DNA of 64,000 nucleotides from Bryopsis sp. KO-2023 (Eukaryota; Chlorophyta; Ulvophyceae; Bryopsidales; Bryopsidaceae): assembly GCA_030272585.1 (NCBI GenBank), contig BSYQ01000007.1:1058001-1122000 (forward strand), read 5' to 3'. The notes below the pieces were generated by a model. It had not been told where the DNA came from and did not search any database. It saw only the letters and a list, made by a program, of their open reading frames with translations. Numbering within the stretch: position 1 is the first letter of the stretch; each line of letters opens with the position of its first letter. Positions 52,825 to 64,000 of the stretch are shown here, in pieces. The position numbers and the translations under genes are program-made.

Positions 52825-54577
52825 TTAGAAGGCAAGCCTCTGCTTGGCCTTCTCGGTTGGGAGTCGGACGTTCTTTGCCAGGCCCAGCATCTTGAGCAAG
52901 CAAATCACACCCCAAGTGATGTCCAATTGCCACCACTCGAATCCATGCCTTGCCGAGTACTCGAAAGCATGGTGGTTGTTATGCCAGCCCTCACCGAATG
53001 CCAACAACGCAACCCACCAATTGTTTCTGCACAAACACACCATTGCCTTCCATTAGCAATCAGAAAACCCATCCCAACCAGCGAGATTTAGACCCTAAAA
53101 ATGAGAAAATGCCCAAGAAAAGCATTACGTCTGGGCATATCATTTCCTTACCACCACCACCCCCGCCACACTGATCTATTCTTAAGATGAAAACCCATTG
53201 CCAGGGCTGCATGTTCAAACTTTAGAAGTTAAAATGGCACAATGAAGAAGCAAAAGGGTTACTCCTCCCCCACCCATTCCCTTACCGAGACAGATCTCCA
53301 GTGTTGTAAGTCTGGTTTCCCCACACGTGGCTGGCAGAATTCACGAACCAAGTGATGTGGTATACCAACACCAACCGCACGCATCCTCCCCAAATAACGG
53401 CAGGCAGACCACCACAGGCAAACAAAACACCAAACATCGCGGCGATATGGTAGGTGTAGGTGTCCTTCAGGAATCGGTAGAACCACTGTGATTCAAGATC
53501 AGCCTGGTTGCCCCTTGCTCCGACACGGTTTTCAGTGGCCTGGGGAAACATACTCAGGTGTTTACGGATTATGGGAAATCAAATCAAACTCTTTCAAGTC
53601 CAAAACTACTTCAGATTTTTCGTCTTCTCTAATATAATGTTAGTTCTTGCAATTCAGGGCAGGGATTTGCCTTACATCGCTGTCGAGAAACCATCCCATG
53701 TGGCTCCACCAAAATCCCTCGTAAGGAGAATGTGGGTCCAATGGGGTGTCTGTGTGGACATGGTGGTACCGGTGAGATGAAGCCCACTCCATGGGGTCGC
53801 CCTGAGCCGCCCAAACACCGCAGTAAGCCAGAGCATACTCCAGCCATTTCGGCGTCTGGAAGGCCTTGTGGGAGAGCTGCCTGATACCACGCACAAATCC
53901 ATGTCTTTTCCCCATAATTTGAATTGGACCTCATGCCAACCGTGGCGGTGAAAATTATTTCGAGTTGTTCTGGGAATCTGGGATCTGGACAGGTTGAAGG
54001 AAATCCATCTGAATATGGTTGGTTTCGACCACCCCCGGAAAACACCGATACTAATTCTTCCTAAAACCATCCCACCCACATTTCCCCCCGCCCCCCCTTC
54101 CAATATTTCTGAGATGTGACTTTTTGAAAAGAAGAAGAGGGATTTTCATGAACAGAATTGTGGTGTTGGAACCCACCTGTGGAAAGAAAGAGTGATTCCC
54201 AGACATCCTGTCAAAAAGTACATGCCCATCGACAGCGCGAACATCGGCCAAGAAAAGGTGGCTGGTGCAAGCAGGCAGCCGATGTGCATGAGACCGACGA
54301 AAGCCCCATAGCTCAAATCGGTCTTGTTCCACTCCCTGTTGAACAAGGTCCTTTTGGGGGTCTTCACCACATCCGACAAAAAGACGTTCTTGCCATCAGG
54401 TTCCAAGGTTTGCGCTTCCTTGGAAGGCTTGGGCACTGGCACTCTTGGATTCAAGGGGTATTTGTAGAGTTCGTCGAATTGCTTGCTGTAGGACATGTCC
54501 CCAAAGACAGGCTCATCGGCGGTGTTCGGTTGGGAGGTGCTAACCGTTGGTCGCTCGATCTCAGCAACCCTATGCAT
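52825..54577 (-). CDS. Delta-9 acyl desaturase, plant ADS / DesC type
   Basis: Four exons join in phase: 54577-54177, 53880-53676, 53539-53286 and 53026-52825, giving 353 residues from the ATG of [12 protein letters not shown]. That ATG spans a possible acceptor (54569), so a further 5' exon carrying a targeting peptide may exist. All three di-iron histidine boxes are present: HRQLSH (formed across the first junction), HRYHH in [20 protein letters not shown], and HNNHH in [14 protein letters not shown]. Membrane helices flank them ([20 protein letters not shown] and [20 protein letters not shown]). The spacing and [10 protein letters not shown] segment match plant ADS enzymes, which desaturate acyl groups on CoA or lipids in the ER or plastid. 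There is no fused cytochrome b5, as is normal for the plant type. Confidence 0.94.
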
Positions 54578-55609
54578 CCATTGATGAATTGAGTTAGAAG
54601 AAAATAGGCTTGTGTGGATGCCGGTTGGTGCATGTCCATGTGTAGAGAAAATGAAAGACAATTTCCCAGGGAATGATAATGAATATTTCCCAGGGAATAT
54701 TCTGTTAGACTTCCAGAAAGGATAAGTCCGAATCTAGAGATCCCATATTAATTTCATGAGTTCTGAGTGCCTTTGAAACGAGTTCTTGACCGCGACCAGC
54801 ACGCGTGCTCGGTCGAACCAGTCCAGCAACGAGAATGACAGCCCACACCGCCTCGTAAAAGAAGCGCGGGAAAGTCTTTTTGTGAATAGGATGACGTTTT
54901 GAGAGAAAGACTGCCACAAAGACGTTTCGCTGGAACCGTCAGGCGATCTTTCTATAACCCTTTCCCCCACACATCAACGTTTCCTCCACTAGAGTCGGAA
55001 AAGATCTACCCCACGCGAAGAGTTCGACGCTTTCCCCAAAAAACCCAAAACTGCGCACACCTCGCGACGTGTCTGTTGGAAGTCCCCAGCCCTCGAGATC
55101 CAGCGATTCTCCCACTCACTGCCGGGCGTGACGTCAACGGAACAGGCACGCCGTGAGCGCATGGCGCCGCGGGCGCGATTGCATATCCGGGGGAGGTGCG
55201 CAACATGGTTTCCGAATCTTCTTCCGAGTCTGCACGGCGGGTTCAAGTCCCCAACGGGAAAAGGGTCGCTCGTACAGAGGCGAGAGAGAAAGAAGGAACG
55301 GATGCGCGCCGAACAATGACGGAGAAGACGGACGCAGGCAGACGGAAGGAAGAGTCTGCTGAACTCAAGCGAGTTTGTGCCGGGCAAGAGACTGGGAATC
55401 AGTTGCTCGAAGACAGGTCATCGTCGACGCGGACAGATCTGCAACATTTCCTCAATCAATCCATTTGTGATCTCTTTCCCAAGAATTCTTTTTTTGCCCA
55501 CATGCTGGACACACACCAGCAAATCCTTACAACAAAAAGACAGAATCTGTGGGGCTGCAATTTTCGTCGTCTCTTTTTTTCTTCTTCTTCCAGGCTCATA
55601 GCATCCAAG
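54578..55609. other. Region between desaturase and gankyrin genes
   Basis: The two genes diverge here, so both promoters and any 5' exons lie in this stretch. On the minus strand a 70-codon frame at 54917-54705 (MAVFLSKRHPIHKK) and a longer one at 55387-54989 could be 5' exons of the desaturase, but no convincing donor was found. On the plus strand the gankyrin frame stays open to 55196, and an acceptor-like site precedes its start at about 55593. Confidence 0.35.
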
Positions 55610-57534
55610 ATGGAAAGGGCTTGGGAAAAGGCCCTGAGCGGCGACTTCGAGTATTTTCAGCAACTGGAGGCTGCGGACCTGTCGAGGATGTGCGAGGCGA
55701 AAGACGAGGATGGCCGGAGTCTCTTTCATTGCGGGGTGGCCAGTGGGAACGGCGATCTCGTGCAGTTTCTGTATTCGAAAGGGAAGCAAGACGTGCTTAA
55801 TAATCAAGACGATGAGGTACTTGTTGGCAGGTCAGTGCTGAACCCTTTCTCTGGAAAACCAGAAACTGGCAGGGGTGTGCTGCATATTTTTGCACTGCAT
55901 TGCCGTTCTTGTCATGGAAAAGGATTATGCGCCCCGAAAACTTTATCGTCGAACGCGCTTTCTGTCGTTCTGTTTTGAAGTTGAATGGGACGGGATGGCC
56001 AGGAAAGAACGTGTGCAGCATTTCTGTTGCTTTTTTTTGGCAAACTCCTGCAGGAAGTTAGTTTAATACGCTAATTTTTATTATATTTTTTTCTGTCAAA
56101 GGGTTGGAGTCCATTGCATTCTTGTGTGAGCTGTGGCCATCTTGTGGTGGTGAAAATGCTCATTTCCCTTGGATGCACAATTGATATCTTGACATCCAGC
56201 AAAAGGACGCCTCTTCATTATGCTGTGAGCATGAAACAGGAACCTCTCAGGGCTTGGGGGGGGGGGGGAAACAAGATTTTTTCTTTCAGTTTTCAGATTG
56301 CTGCTGAAATACAAACCAGGACTGAAACACAACATCTAGTTTCTAAATAATAAAAAGCCTCTCTAAAATTTTTAGCGTTTGTTATGGATGCATTGCAATC
56401 CAATATTTTTTTTTTTCAGTTGGATTTTTGCCAGCAATAATAAATTAATGAATGAATGAATGAATGTTTAATTTACATTAGGCAAACTTGCCGAACAAAG
56501 GCCGTCCACAACGAGTAAAAATCCAGATCAAATAAAGTCAGCTCTAGAAACCCCTCCACAGTTGCATCTAAAAATAAAGTTAACCTAGTAAAAATCCCTT
56601 GTGAAAGTGTCTAGCACCTTGAAAACGAAAAACTGAATAAAATTCCTTGTTCAAAAAACCTTTCGATCGTTGCGAAAGTAGGAAAGAGCCTCGGGGGCGC
56701 ACTTTCCTTTTTTGATCAGAAGGTAGTGGGGACCAAAACAAAGTAAAACTACAGTCTCCTGTTTCAGCAAAATGTTTGATTCTTCTTGTGCTCGCAACAA
56801 TTCGAATTTTTTTGAATTCCCCCAGGCCAGCAAAGGGCACCATGAGATAATTGGTGTCTTACTGGAGGCCGGTGCCTCCGTGAAAGTGAAAGATATCACT
56901 GGGAGCACTCCATTGCATCGAGCAGCCAGCGTTGGAAAACTGGCAGCAGTTCGTGTGTTGGTGGAGAAGGGAAATGCTCCGTTGGAAGCCACGGACAACG
57001 AAGGGCAAACCCCACTGTTCCTCGCAGTTTCCTGCAGGAATCGAGGCGTGGCGATTTTCCTGGCTGGCAAGGGGGCAAACATCAATGTAAGAAGCTTCTT
57101 TCTTGTTTGGGGGGATTTTGGGGGGTCAACTCTTTTTTTCTGGTCCATCCACTCTGTGTTTTCTGGGTGCTTCAATTTGGCCAAAAATAACGAGGGCAAA
57201 TTGTTTCTATCCGATAACCACCCAATGAGTTTTCAATTGTAGGGCTGCTGAATCCAAGGTAATTGCCCAGAGTTGCTTATTTTTAGGATATGAGATTCCG
57301 TGAGTTATTCGTCTTTTTTATGGGCGAGCAGCAGGGAACTGGGTAATCCTTGTTCAGAACAGTGTTTCATTAATGCTGCCAGGGTATCAGACCTAACTCT
57401 GGTGTGATTTCTGTACTGGCATTTTTCAGGCCAGTACAATGGAGGGTGAGAGTCCAATTGATGTTTCGGGGGATTTCAAAGCCTCGTTGATGGCGGCTGT
57501 CAATGGCGAAGTGGACATCGATGAGTTGCAATGA
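55610..57534 (+). CDS. PSMD10: Gankyrin / PSMD10-like ankyrin-repeat protein
   Basis: Four exons join in phase: 55610-55816, 56102-56224, 56826-57086 and 57430-57534, giving 231 residues (human PSMD10 is 226). Start is MERAWEKALSGDFEYFQQLE. Ankyrin repeats are visible in order: DEDGRSLFHCGVASGNGDLV, GWSPLHSCVSCGHLVVVKML, RTPLHYAASKGHHEIIGVLL, GSTPLHRAASVGKLAAVRVL and GQTPLFLAVSCRNRGVAIFL, followed by a shorter C-terminal cap (GESPIDVSG). Exon ends fall close to repeat limits. PSMD10/Nas6 is a chaperone in assembly of the 26S proteasome base, binding the Rpt3 ATPase. Length and repeat number support this, but a generic ankyrin protein of similar size cannot be excluded. Confidence 0.85.
56447..56466. 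repeat. (AATG)5 microsatellite
   Basis: Five AATG units in the second intron of the gankyrin-like gene. Confidence 0.95.
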
Positions 57535-60500
57535 ATAACAACAGTCACTGTGGAGCAACATGACATCTAGCATTGATCTCGTCGTTTTTGAATGATTTTT
57601 GTCATCTTTTTTTGGGTTTTTTTTTTCACATCATTTTTTTTAACCCAAGGACTGGCGCATTGCAATGTTAGAGGGTTGGTTTTTTGTAGCACCTTTCGAG
57701 GCTTTTTCAAAACTCTTTTTAGAGGGTGCTTTTTTAGTGGGGATTGGATGGAAGTGTTACACAGCTGGTGGTGTTTTTTTTTAGAGTGGAGACCAGGCAG
57801 GGGATCTTTAATTTTTTTTTTCTCCTTGATCATAATTTGAGATCACAGTGATAAGTCCGAGGAGCTCTGCTGATTTAGAAAGCATGAAAGCGCATGGTTT
57901 TAGTCATGTTTTACGACACTACTGGCCTTGAGTAATCTTAAAGTGTAGGGAGAAATATTTTCCAGAGATTCATGGATTGCTTCAGAATATTAATTATGGG
58001 TGGATCTTCTTGTCCTGTCGACTCTAAGCGGGTGCGATTATGCTCCAGCCTTGGATAGGCTAGTGAACAAGTATACCACAGGGAAAGGCATGTTAAGAGT
58101 TTGATGGATGTTCTCTGGACTGGAATGAAATCTCCCATCAGCATTTTGGGGGGCCCCTACAATTTTGCGGGATGCACTTGCTTGGAATACCCTCAGTTCA
58201 TTTATCGGACTTCTGGGATCACGAAATACAAGATTGGTGCGCCACACACAGTTCACTTTCAGGCTTAGTTTTGGAATGTGATTTAAGTTCATTTTGACAT
58301 TGATGTATCTTATATTTCCTGGAGCATTGAACTTGAGAAATCAACCCCCGCTTCCCCCTTTTTGTACAAACCAATGGAAAGAGCAGAAATGCGAATTCTG
58401 AAGAAAGGGATCAATCAGATTAGGAAACACATCCACCTCGAATTGGAATGAATCAACAATCGAAGCTGCAGAGATTGTCAAATCCTGTTGACAGTGTCGC
58501 AGCAACTGATCTAAGGCATTCAGGTTCGCTCATTTAGTGGGCAGTTTGGGTTAATGTAGTCGGACATAGGGGATGGCTTGGCGGCCTTAAACGTGCACTT
58601 GTGGTCAGGGTGAACAGACCAGGACGTAGTGCTAAGGGTCGATAGGAAGTGAGAAGAGCATGTGAAGGGTGCTGAGGGTTTGAATCCATGTGTGAGTTAG
58701 GAGTGAAAGGTGCTTGCAAAGGCCCTTGAGGTCGAGTATTTAAAGGGGCAGAACTTCTGTAAAGAACTTGGATTCATTGTTTATGTCTGTGTGGATTCCT
58801 GTGTGGTCGTTTGCCTGTGTGGCTCTGTTTCTGAAAACACTTCGATATTCACACCAGACCGGTAGATAGTGCGTCTGTCGGTCTAAAAGAACTCACTCGT
58901 CAACAGCCAAGGCCAAATCATCAATTTCCCCAGCGAAACTTTCAAAGGAGAGTCAGGTGTGAACCTAGACATTGAATTTACCCGAATTGTGTTTAAATTT
59001 CAATCTATATTCCGTCTCCAACACCGATCTGCCGTATCGCAGCCCTTGCAAAAAGAAAAACGAAAAAAAACAACTGCTTCACCCTTTTACAATTAAAAAT
59101 TGCAGTTCCATTTTCCCCCCACCCCCTCCAGAAACAAATGTTCAATCATAAATTGTAAATCGAAATCGCTTGGAAACCCAGCCCTCCCTTTGCGGTGCAA
59201 ACATATCGAGTGATCAACCCCTTCCCTCCAAAAAAAAAGAAAAACAGAAAGAAAAAAAAAAATTGTGGATAGATGACACATATCCCATCTTTCCTAGGTA
59301 ATTTTCTTATCGACAAAATTCTTTCCATCCCATGAGTCTGTAGGTTGCTTGGATTTATATTCTTCCAAACAAAACATTTCTCAGTGAAAAAAAACTAAAA
59401 GAAAAAAAAAATTAAATTAAAGCAGCTTGTATGAGCACTAGTTTGCACAAAAGAAAAAAGCCTTCCACTTTTGCTTTTTTCGTTTGTTCGTTTTTTTTTC
59501 GATTTTTCCTTCCACGAGCTCTCTCTGCATGTACAAACAAAAAAGGAAACGAAGAAAAAAACTCTAATTGACGCGATTAGTCCACCGCCTGATTTTCCTA
59601 CAACCCTGTTTAAAACTTTTATCCCCCACCCCCCTTTTTTTTGGCACTAATATTGTGCAAAACAATAGACACATGATTTTTTTTTCGTGTTTGTTCTTTC
59701 ACCTCGCACTAAGTACATTGAAATCTTTTTTTTTTTTTTTTTTTCCCTTTCTTTCTTTATCCATGCCAATATGGATACTCCACCATACTCCGCCTGTCGT
59801 GAATTTCCCACATACATAATACATACAAGATCCTATTTTCCCCCCGCCCCCCACCATTGGTGTCTTTACCTTTTATCCCCTTAAGCCCTTTTTTTTTTTT
59901 TTTAACCCTTTTGATGCGCTGATATGATTGCGCTATACATCATGTAGAAAAATACCTACCGTTTTTCTTTTTTTCAAATCATTTTTGTGCCAAAATTCTC
60001 TTTTTCCCATGCAAACCCTCCCACGACCAGCATCGCGACTAGCATTTAATGAACATACAACCAAACCTTTTGGGGGAAAAAAAAAATACGCCTTGACTTT
60101 CTTTTTTTCCCACACTAAAAAGAAAAAAAAAAAATTCCCTTCTCCCCACCCCAACCCCCACCTTCTCCCAACTTCACACAAAAAATAATACTCCAAAATG
60201 AGACGTAGAGCCAGCCGGAACATGAAACCAGAATCCTTTCTTCTGCCCCCTTTTCTCTTTGCTTCCTTTTCCTTCTCGAAGGAAAAAGAGAAGAAGATAA
60301 AAAGCGTATCTGGCATCTCCATGCATTCATTTCACCCGGAGCCATGGACAGGTGCCTTTAATCCAGAACATTCCACTTATTTTAATCTCCATAAACCATG
60401 GGCAGAAACTGCCCCAGTGGTGAAGCAGCCAAAACCTGATGTCCAATTCATCCCTCCCTAAATTCCAGAGAAAACTTCCCGCCGATACAAAGGGGGATAA

Positions 60501-61935
60501 CCTTAACAAATTTCTTTTTTTTCTTTCCCAATCTATTTCCACCTGCCTATTTGTCTTCCTTTCTTATCTCTTTTTTTTTTTTTTTTAACCACCATTTGTT
60601 TCTCTGTTTTTGATTGTTTGTTTTTTTTCGACAAAATATCTCATCGCCTTTTCTTTTCTCCTTTCCCCTTCCCCTTCATTTTCTTTTTTTTTTTTTGGAT
60701 AATTTTCAAGACAAACCAGCAAGGATAAATTTGAAGAGGGATGCATTTTTTACCCCCACAGAAAAAAAAAGAGCGAGCAGACAGAAAAAAATAAACGAAA
60801 AAAAAAAAAAGCTAAAAACCAAAAAAACTAACACTGAGAAAATCGTAACGAAACTGAACAAGTGTGTATAACCAAAAGAAAAAAGTAAAAAGAAAAATTT
60901 TACCACGAAAAAGGGCTTCGTCGACCCCCCATAAAAAAAGAGAAAGAAAAAATCGATTAAGAATCGGATGTTGATGCATTGCTTTTGAGTTTTTTTTTGT
61001 GCTTCTTTGTTCTGTTCTGAATTCCATTGGACTCCGTTTACCACACAGGCCTTTCCGCCATGTTTGTCCTGAGTTTGCAATTGGTTCCTTCGTTGGCCTG
61101 ATACGTTACACAGCGTTTCTGTTTGTAAATTCCTCCATTAATCCATCCTCAAATGAAAAGTATGAAAAAAAAGTAGACACAATTGATCTTTTTTGGAAAT
61201 ATTCACCCATCCATTCAAGATTTTAGAAACTTTTCAGGGGGGGATTTTCTCAGTAGAAAGCCCTGTGAATAAAGCACCCCTCCCTCCCCCCCTTGCAGGA
61301 AAAAAAAAAACTTTGAAAATTGATTTCTCATTATTTTCTTTCGGAGGGGTTTGTTTTGGTTCGGTTGTATTTCAGCTGTTCGTGTTTGAATGGGGTGCTT
61401 CGGCAGACTATCCAGAAATAAAAAAACAAGATTTCCAAAATCGAACGATATTTTACTTAAAGAACAAGGTTTATACAACCCGACATGCCACATGTCAACA
61501 GGTCCTCGAAGCTAAAAAAAAATTGTAAAAGAAATAAAAAAGGGGAAAAAACGAAGAAATATACCATAAAAAGAAATCATGGATATTTCCAAATCCTAAA
61601 GCCTGTTTTTTGGAGAAAAAAAAAAGTAATTCAGACCCCGACCATCCTCTCAGTAAGAAGCTAATTCGATACGAACATACAGATAACATTTACTGTGGTG
61701 TTTTTTTCTTTTTTTTTGCTGTGAATATAAATATCAGCGAAGCATGTTTTGCTAGGGTAACTAGGAATACGCTCCGAACGTGTGTTGTCAAAAAATAATT
61801 CATTTTTTCTTCTATTTTTTTTTTCTTTAAACTCTTTGCCTCATTCTCTTTCACTCTCTGTCCTCTTTTGTTTCAAACGTCAATTCATTGATTTACGGTA
61901 GCAGTCCGGAATTTCATCAGAAACCGAAAAGGATT
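57535..61935. other. Long low-complexity intergenic region
   Basis: This lies between convergent genes, so both 3' ends map here. From 57.5 to 59.0 kb the sequence is of ordinary complexity without a supported gene. From about 59.0 to 61.9 kb the plus strand is G-poor, with many long runs of T, A and C, like the 3' flanks of VTC4 and the desaturase. Confidence 0.45.
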
Positions 61936-64000
61936 TCATGGCCTCACCGGAACACTGTTGCGTTCCGCCAGCGGGTATGATTTTCTCGGCACCCGATTAT
62001 GGCTGCTGAACTTCTTTTTGGCTTCGCTCGTTCGGCCATGGGTGTAGCAGTTCTCCATGTACAAGGAATAATGACTGTTTGTTTCCTTCAACAAGCGATC
62101 CACCAACGTGCCGATATACACATCAGTTACATCCGGCCGACCCGTCCGGTCCTCCAACGGCTTCCTGAAAAATCAACACATATGCACCCCTTCAATCGAA
62201 AACGGCCCCATGTGCCAAGGGAGGAGGCCTGCAAGAATTCCCAGAAACAACTCCCACCTATTTTTTTACCTGTTTGGCGGCTGCTGCTGCTGCTTCTTCT
62301 TCCTCAAGTTTTGCAACCCAGCGACAAACTCCATCATCCTCGGATCCATGTTTTCGGAATTCTCGGAATCGTCGTGAAATTCCATGGGGTTGTGTTGCTC
62401 ATGGCCGCCGCTTGATCCATTCAAGTCGAAGGGGGCATGACTCATTTCGTCATTTTCTCTCTCCACTTCCTGGCCATACGCACCGGCCATGTCGAAAGAC
62501 CCGGTCTTCATCAACTTCCCTTCCAGTTCGGCATCATACCTGGACTCATCGATTGCGATTTCAGCACATGATCTCGTCAAGTCATCCAAAAAGACATCGG
62601 TCTCTTCCTCGCCCATGGCTGGTTCGATTTCAGAAAGGCTGGAGCTGGGTTGAGATTGTAAGGAGGGGGAAGCTGATATGTCAGACCCACAGAAGGACTG
62701 TACTTCTGATGTCGACCACAACCGCTCTGCAAAAAGGGGAAAAAAACAAAACAAAACATTTCAATGACAAGGTTATACTTTAACAGAACCAACACGGCTT
62801 TTAATGTGCAAGCAACAGTTTGGCTAATCGGATGAAAATTGGTATCGACAGAAAAACATTATTGTGTTTGTCAACGAACCTGCATCTCCCCAGAGGCTTG
62901 AAGCGTTCAAAGAAACGACTTTGTCTGAATGGTGGCACGGGGAGTCGAATATCGAAAAGTACTTCGCCGTGTCTGGTTTGCTCAGGAACCGTGCCAGACG
63001 CAAACCATCAGTCTTCAGGATAGGCAGTGACCAAGCTAAGGCTGCATCCACCGCTTCCAATGCCTGAAACAAGCAAGAAACAAGGAAAAAGTTACAGAAA
63101 ATGTTGATGAATAGATTGCCTCTCGACACAGAATTCAAAGCCAACTGATTGTCGGCTCCACCTAATCTTGAGAAGAAACTTCTGGTATCAACCATTGAAA
63201 TAGAAGAGAAAAAAAGACGACCCCAATGCCATTTCAGTGTGTGTGAATGTGTGTGTGTGTGAAAACGACATTGAGCAACACAACTAGCAATTTTGCAGGT
63301 CCCATTTGCTACCCTGCACAACTCAACCCTGGAATTGATCTTAAAAGTCACCTTTAGATGCATTCCGACTTCGGTGAGATGCATGGAGTACTTCGGCAGA
63401 TGCTCGGTGTTCCTTTCGTATCGTGTGACTAAAATGCCAGCGATCAAAATTGCCAAATATTTCTCGTCATCCTCCATGTATCCCGGCCACAGGAGTTTCA
63501 AACCAAAAGCCTCAGGGGCAGCCATTGGGTCAGACCCAGCAGAAGCAAGATCAACTCCGATCTCGTGGAAAATCTGCATGACATCAAACATAACCAAAAA
63601 CAAATCTTAGCCCCACAACATAGCATCAAAGACTCACAAACCCAACTTCATTGATTGGTCCAAATGGAGGTCATTGAAGCGCTCTTTTGTTGTTTTGTTC
63701 CAAAACCTCAATCAATACTGGTGAGGAAAAAGGGAAAAAAAGTTTCACCTGCTGGAGGTCAAGATACACCGAAAGGGATGACAAATCGCCGCCAGCGACT
63801 GGAAGGACTTGCTGAAGGGACAGATCGTACACGGCATCCCCTGAGCCCAGGCTGACGGCCAATTTGACGAAAAACGTGAGGTCAGGATCCGAAAGCATGC
63901 CAATGATGTTGCTGTCCTCCATGACTCGGCCCATTCGAATGAAAGTCAATCGCAGCAGGGTTCCAAAGCTGAGAGAAAATCCAGGAGCACCCAGAAGCAG
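61936..64000 (-). CDS. Hypothetical protein, 3' part of a gene running off the window
   Basis: Five exons are visible, in phase: 64000-63749 (incomplete), 63573-63352, 63063-62880, 62726-62270 and 62164-61936, encoding about 447 C-terminal residues. The upstream exons are helical and compact: LTFIRMGRVMEDSNIIGML, FFVKLAVSLGSGDAVYDLSL, LLWPGYMEDDEKYLAILIAG, ILVTRYERNTEHLPKYSMH and LEAVDAALAWSLPILKTDG. The fourth exon is acidic and Ser-rich with a poly-Gln stretch (LRKKKQQQQPPNR), probably disordered. The last exon is again conserved-looking (DVTDVYIGTLVDRLLKETNS). The alpha-helical part may belong to an ARM/HEAT-like or other helical-repeat fold; no family is recognised. Confidence 0.75.

Noticed and set aside
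58600-58720. Possible tRNA (T-loop-like GGTTTGAATCC)
   Set aside because: The T stem does not pair and no acceptor or anticodon stem could be found around it.

Overview
This is nuclear DNA from an intron-rich eukaryote, most likely a ciliated green-lineage (Viridiplantae) alga. The exons read as plant- or green-alga-like: an ARF GTPase close to the plant form, a plant-type RPL7A, a plant ADS-type delta-9 desaturase, and a Tas-like aldo-keto reductase with a probable plastid transit peptide. An SPX-VTC-DUF202 polyphosphate polymerase is known from algae but not land plants, and a C20orf85/CIMIP1-like protein points to cilia. Introns are GT-AG, about 80-600 bp, with T-rich acceptors. The species cannot be named from this window.

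Layout. 0.3-5.8 kb: two minus-strand genes, a TspO/MBR-related membrane protein (306-2129) and the aldo-keto reductase (3460-5745). 6.8-7.9 kb: a 1.15 kb non-autonomous DNA transposon with terminal inverted repeats and TA target duplication. 8.7-13.7 kb: a 1365-residue coiled-coil protein with a C-terminal membrane anchor. 14.9-15.2 kb: the small CIMIP1-like gene.

The dominant feature is a large inverted segmental duplication: a left arm of about 9.0 kb (about 16.23-25.26 kb) and a right arm of about 9.7 kb (about 40.26-49.99 kb), separated by about 15 kb. From outside inward each arm carries a small two-exon membrane-protein gene, a G-poor/C-poor minisatellite, unassigned sequence with shared reading frames, a seven-exon coiled-coil gene, a 235 bp divergent promoter and a complete seven-exon RPL7A gene. 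Divergence is very uneven. The two RPL7A proteins differ by one residue that I can see and the promoter by about 2%, while the first exon of the coiled-coil gene differs by about 7%. The right copy of the membrane-protein gene has TTG where the left has ATG, and the right coiled-coil gene has an in-frame stop. The RPL7A ends of the arms look maintained while the outer genes drift.

The 15 kb between the arms holds only minus-strand genes of clear standing: an intronless 441-codon unknown gene (25683-27008), ARF (28554-31227) and VTC4-like polyphosphate polymerase (34869-39379), plus one doubtful small plus-strand gene. Beyond the right arm are the desaturase (52825-54577, minus), a gankyrin/PSMD10-like ankyrin protein (55610-57534, plus) and the 3' part of an unknown minus-strand gene running off the window (61936-64000). 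The unrelated genes do not form an obvious pathway. Exon joins were worked out by hand from splice signals and reading-phase agreement; first exons are the least certain parts.
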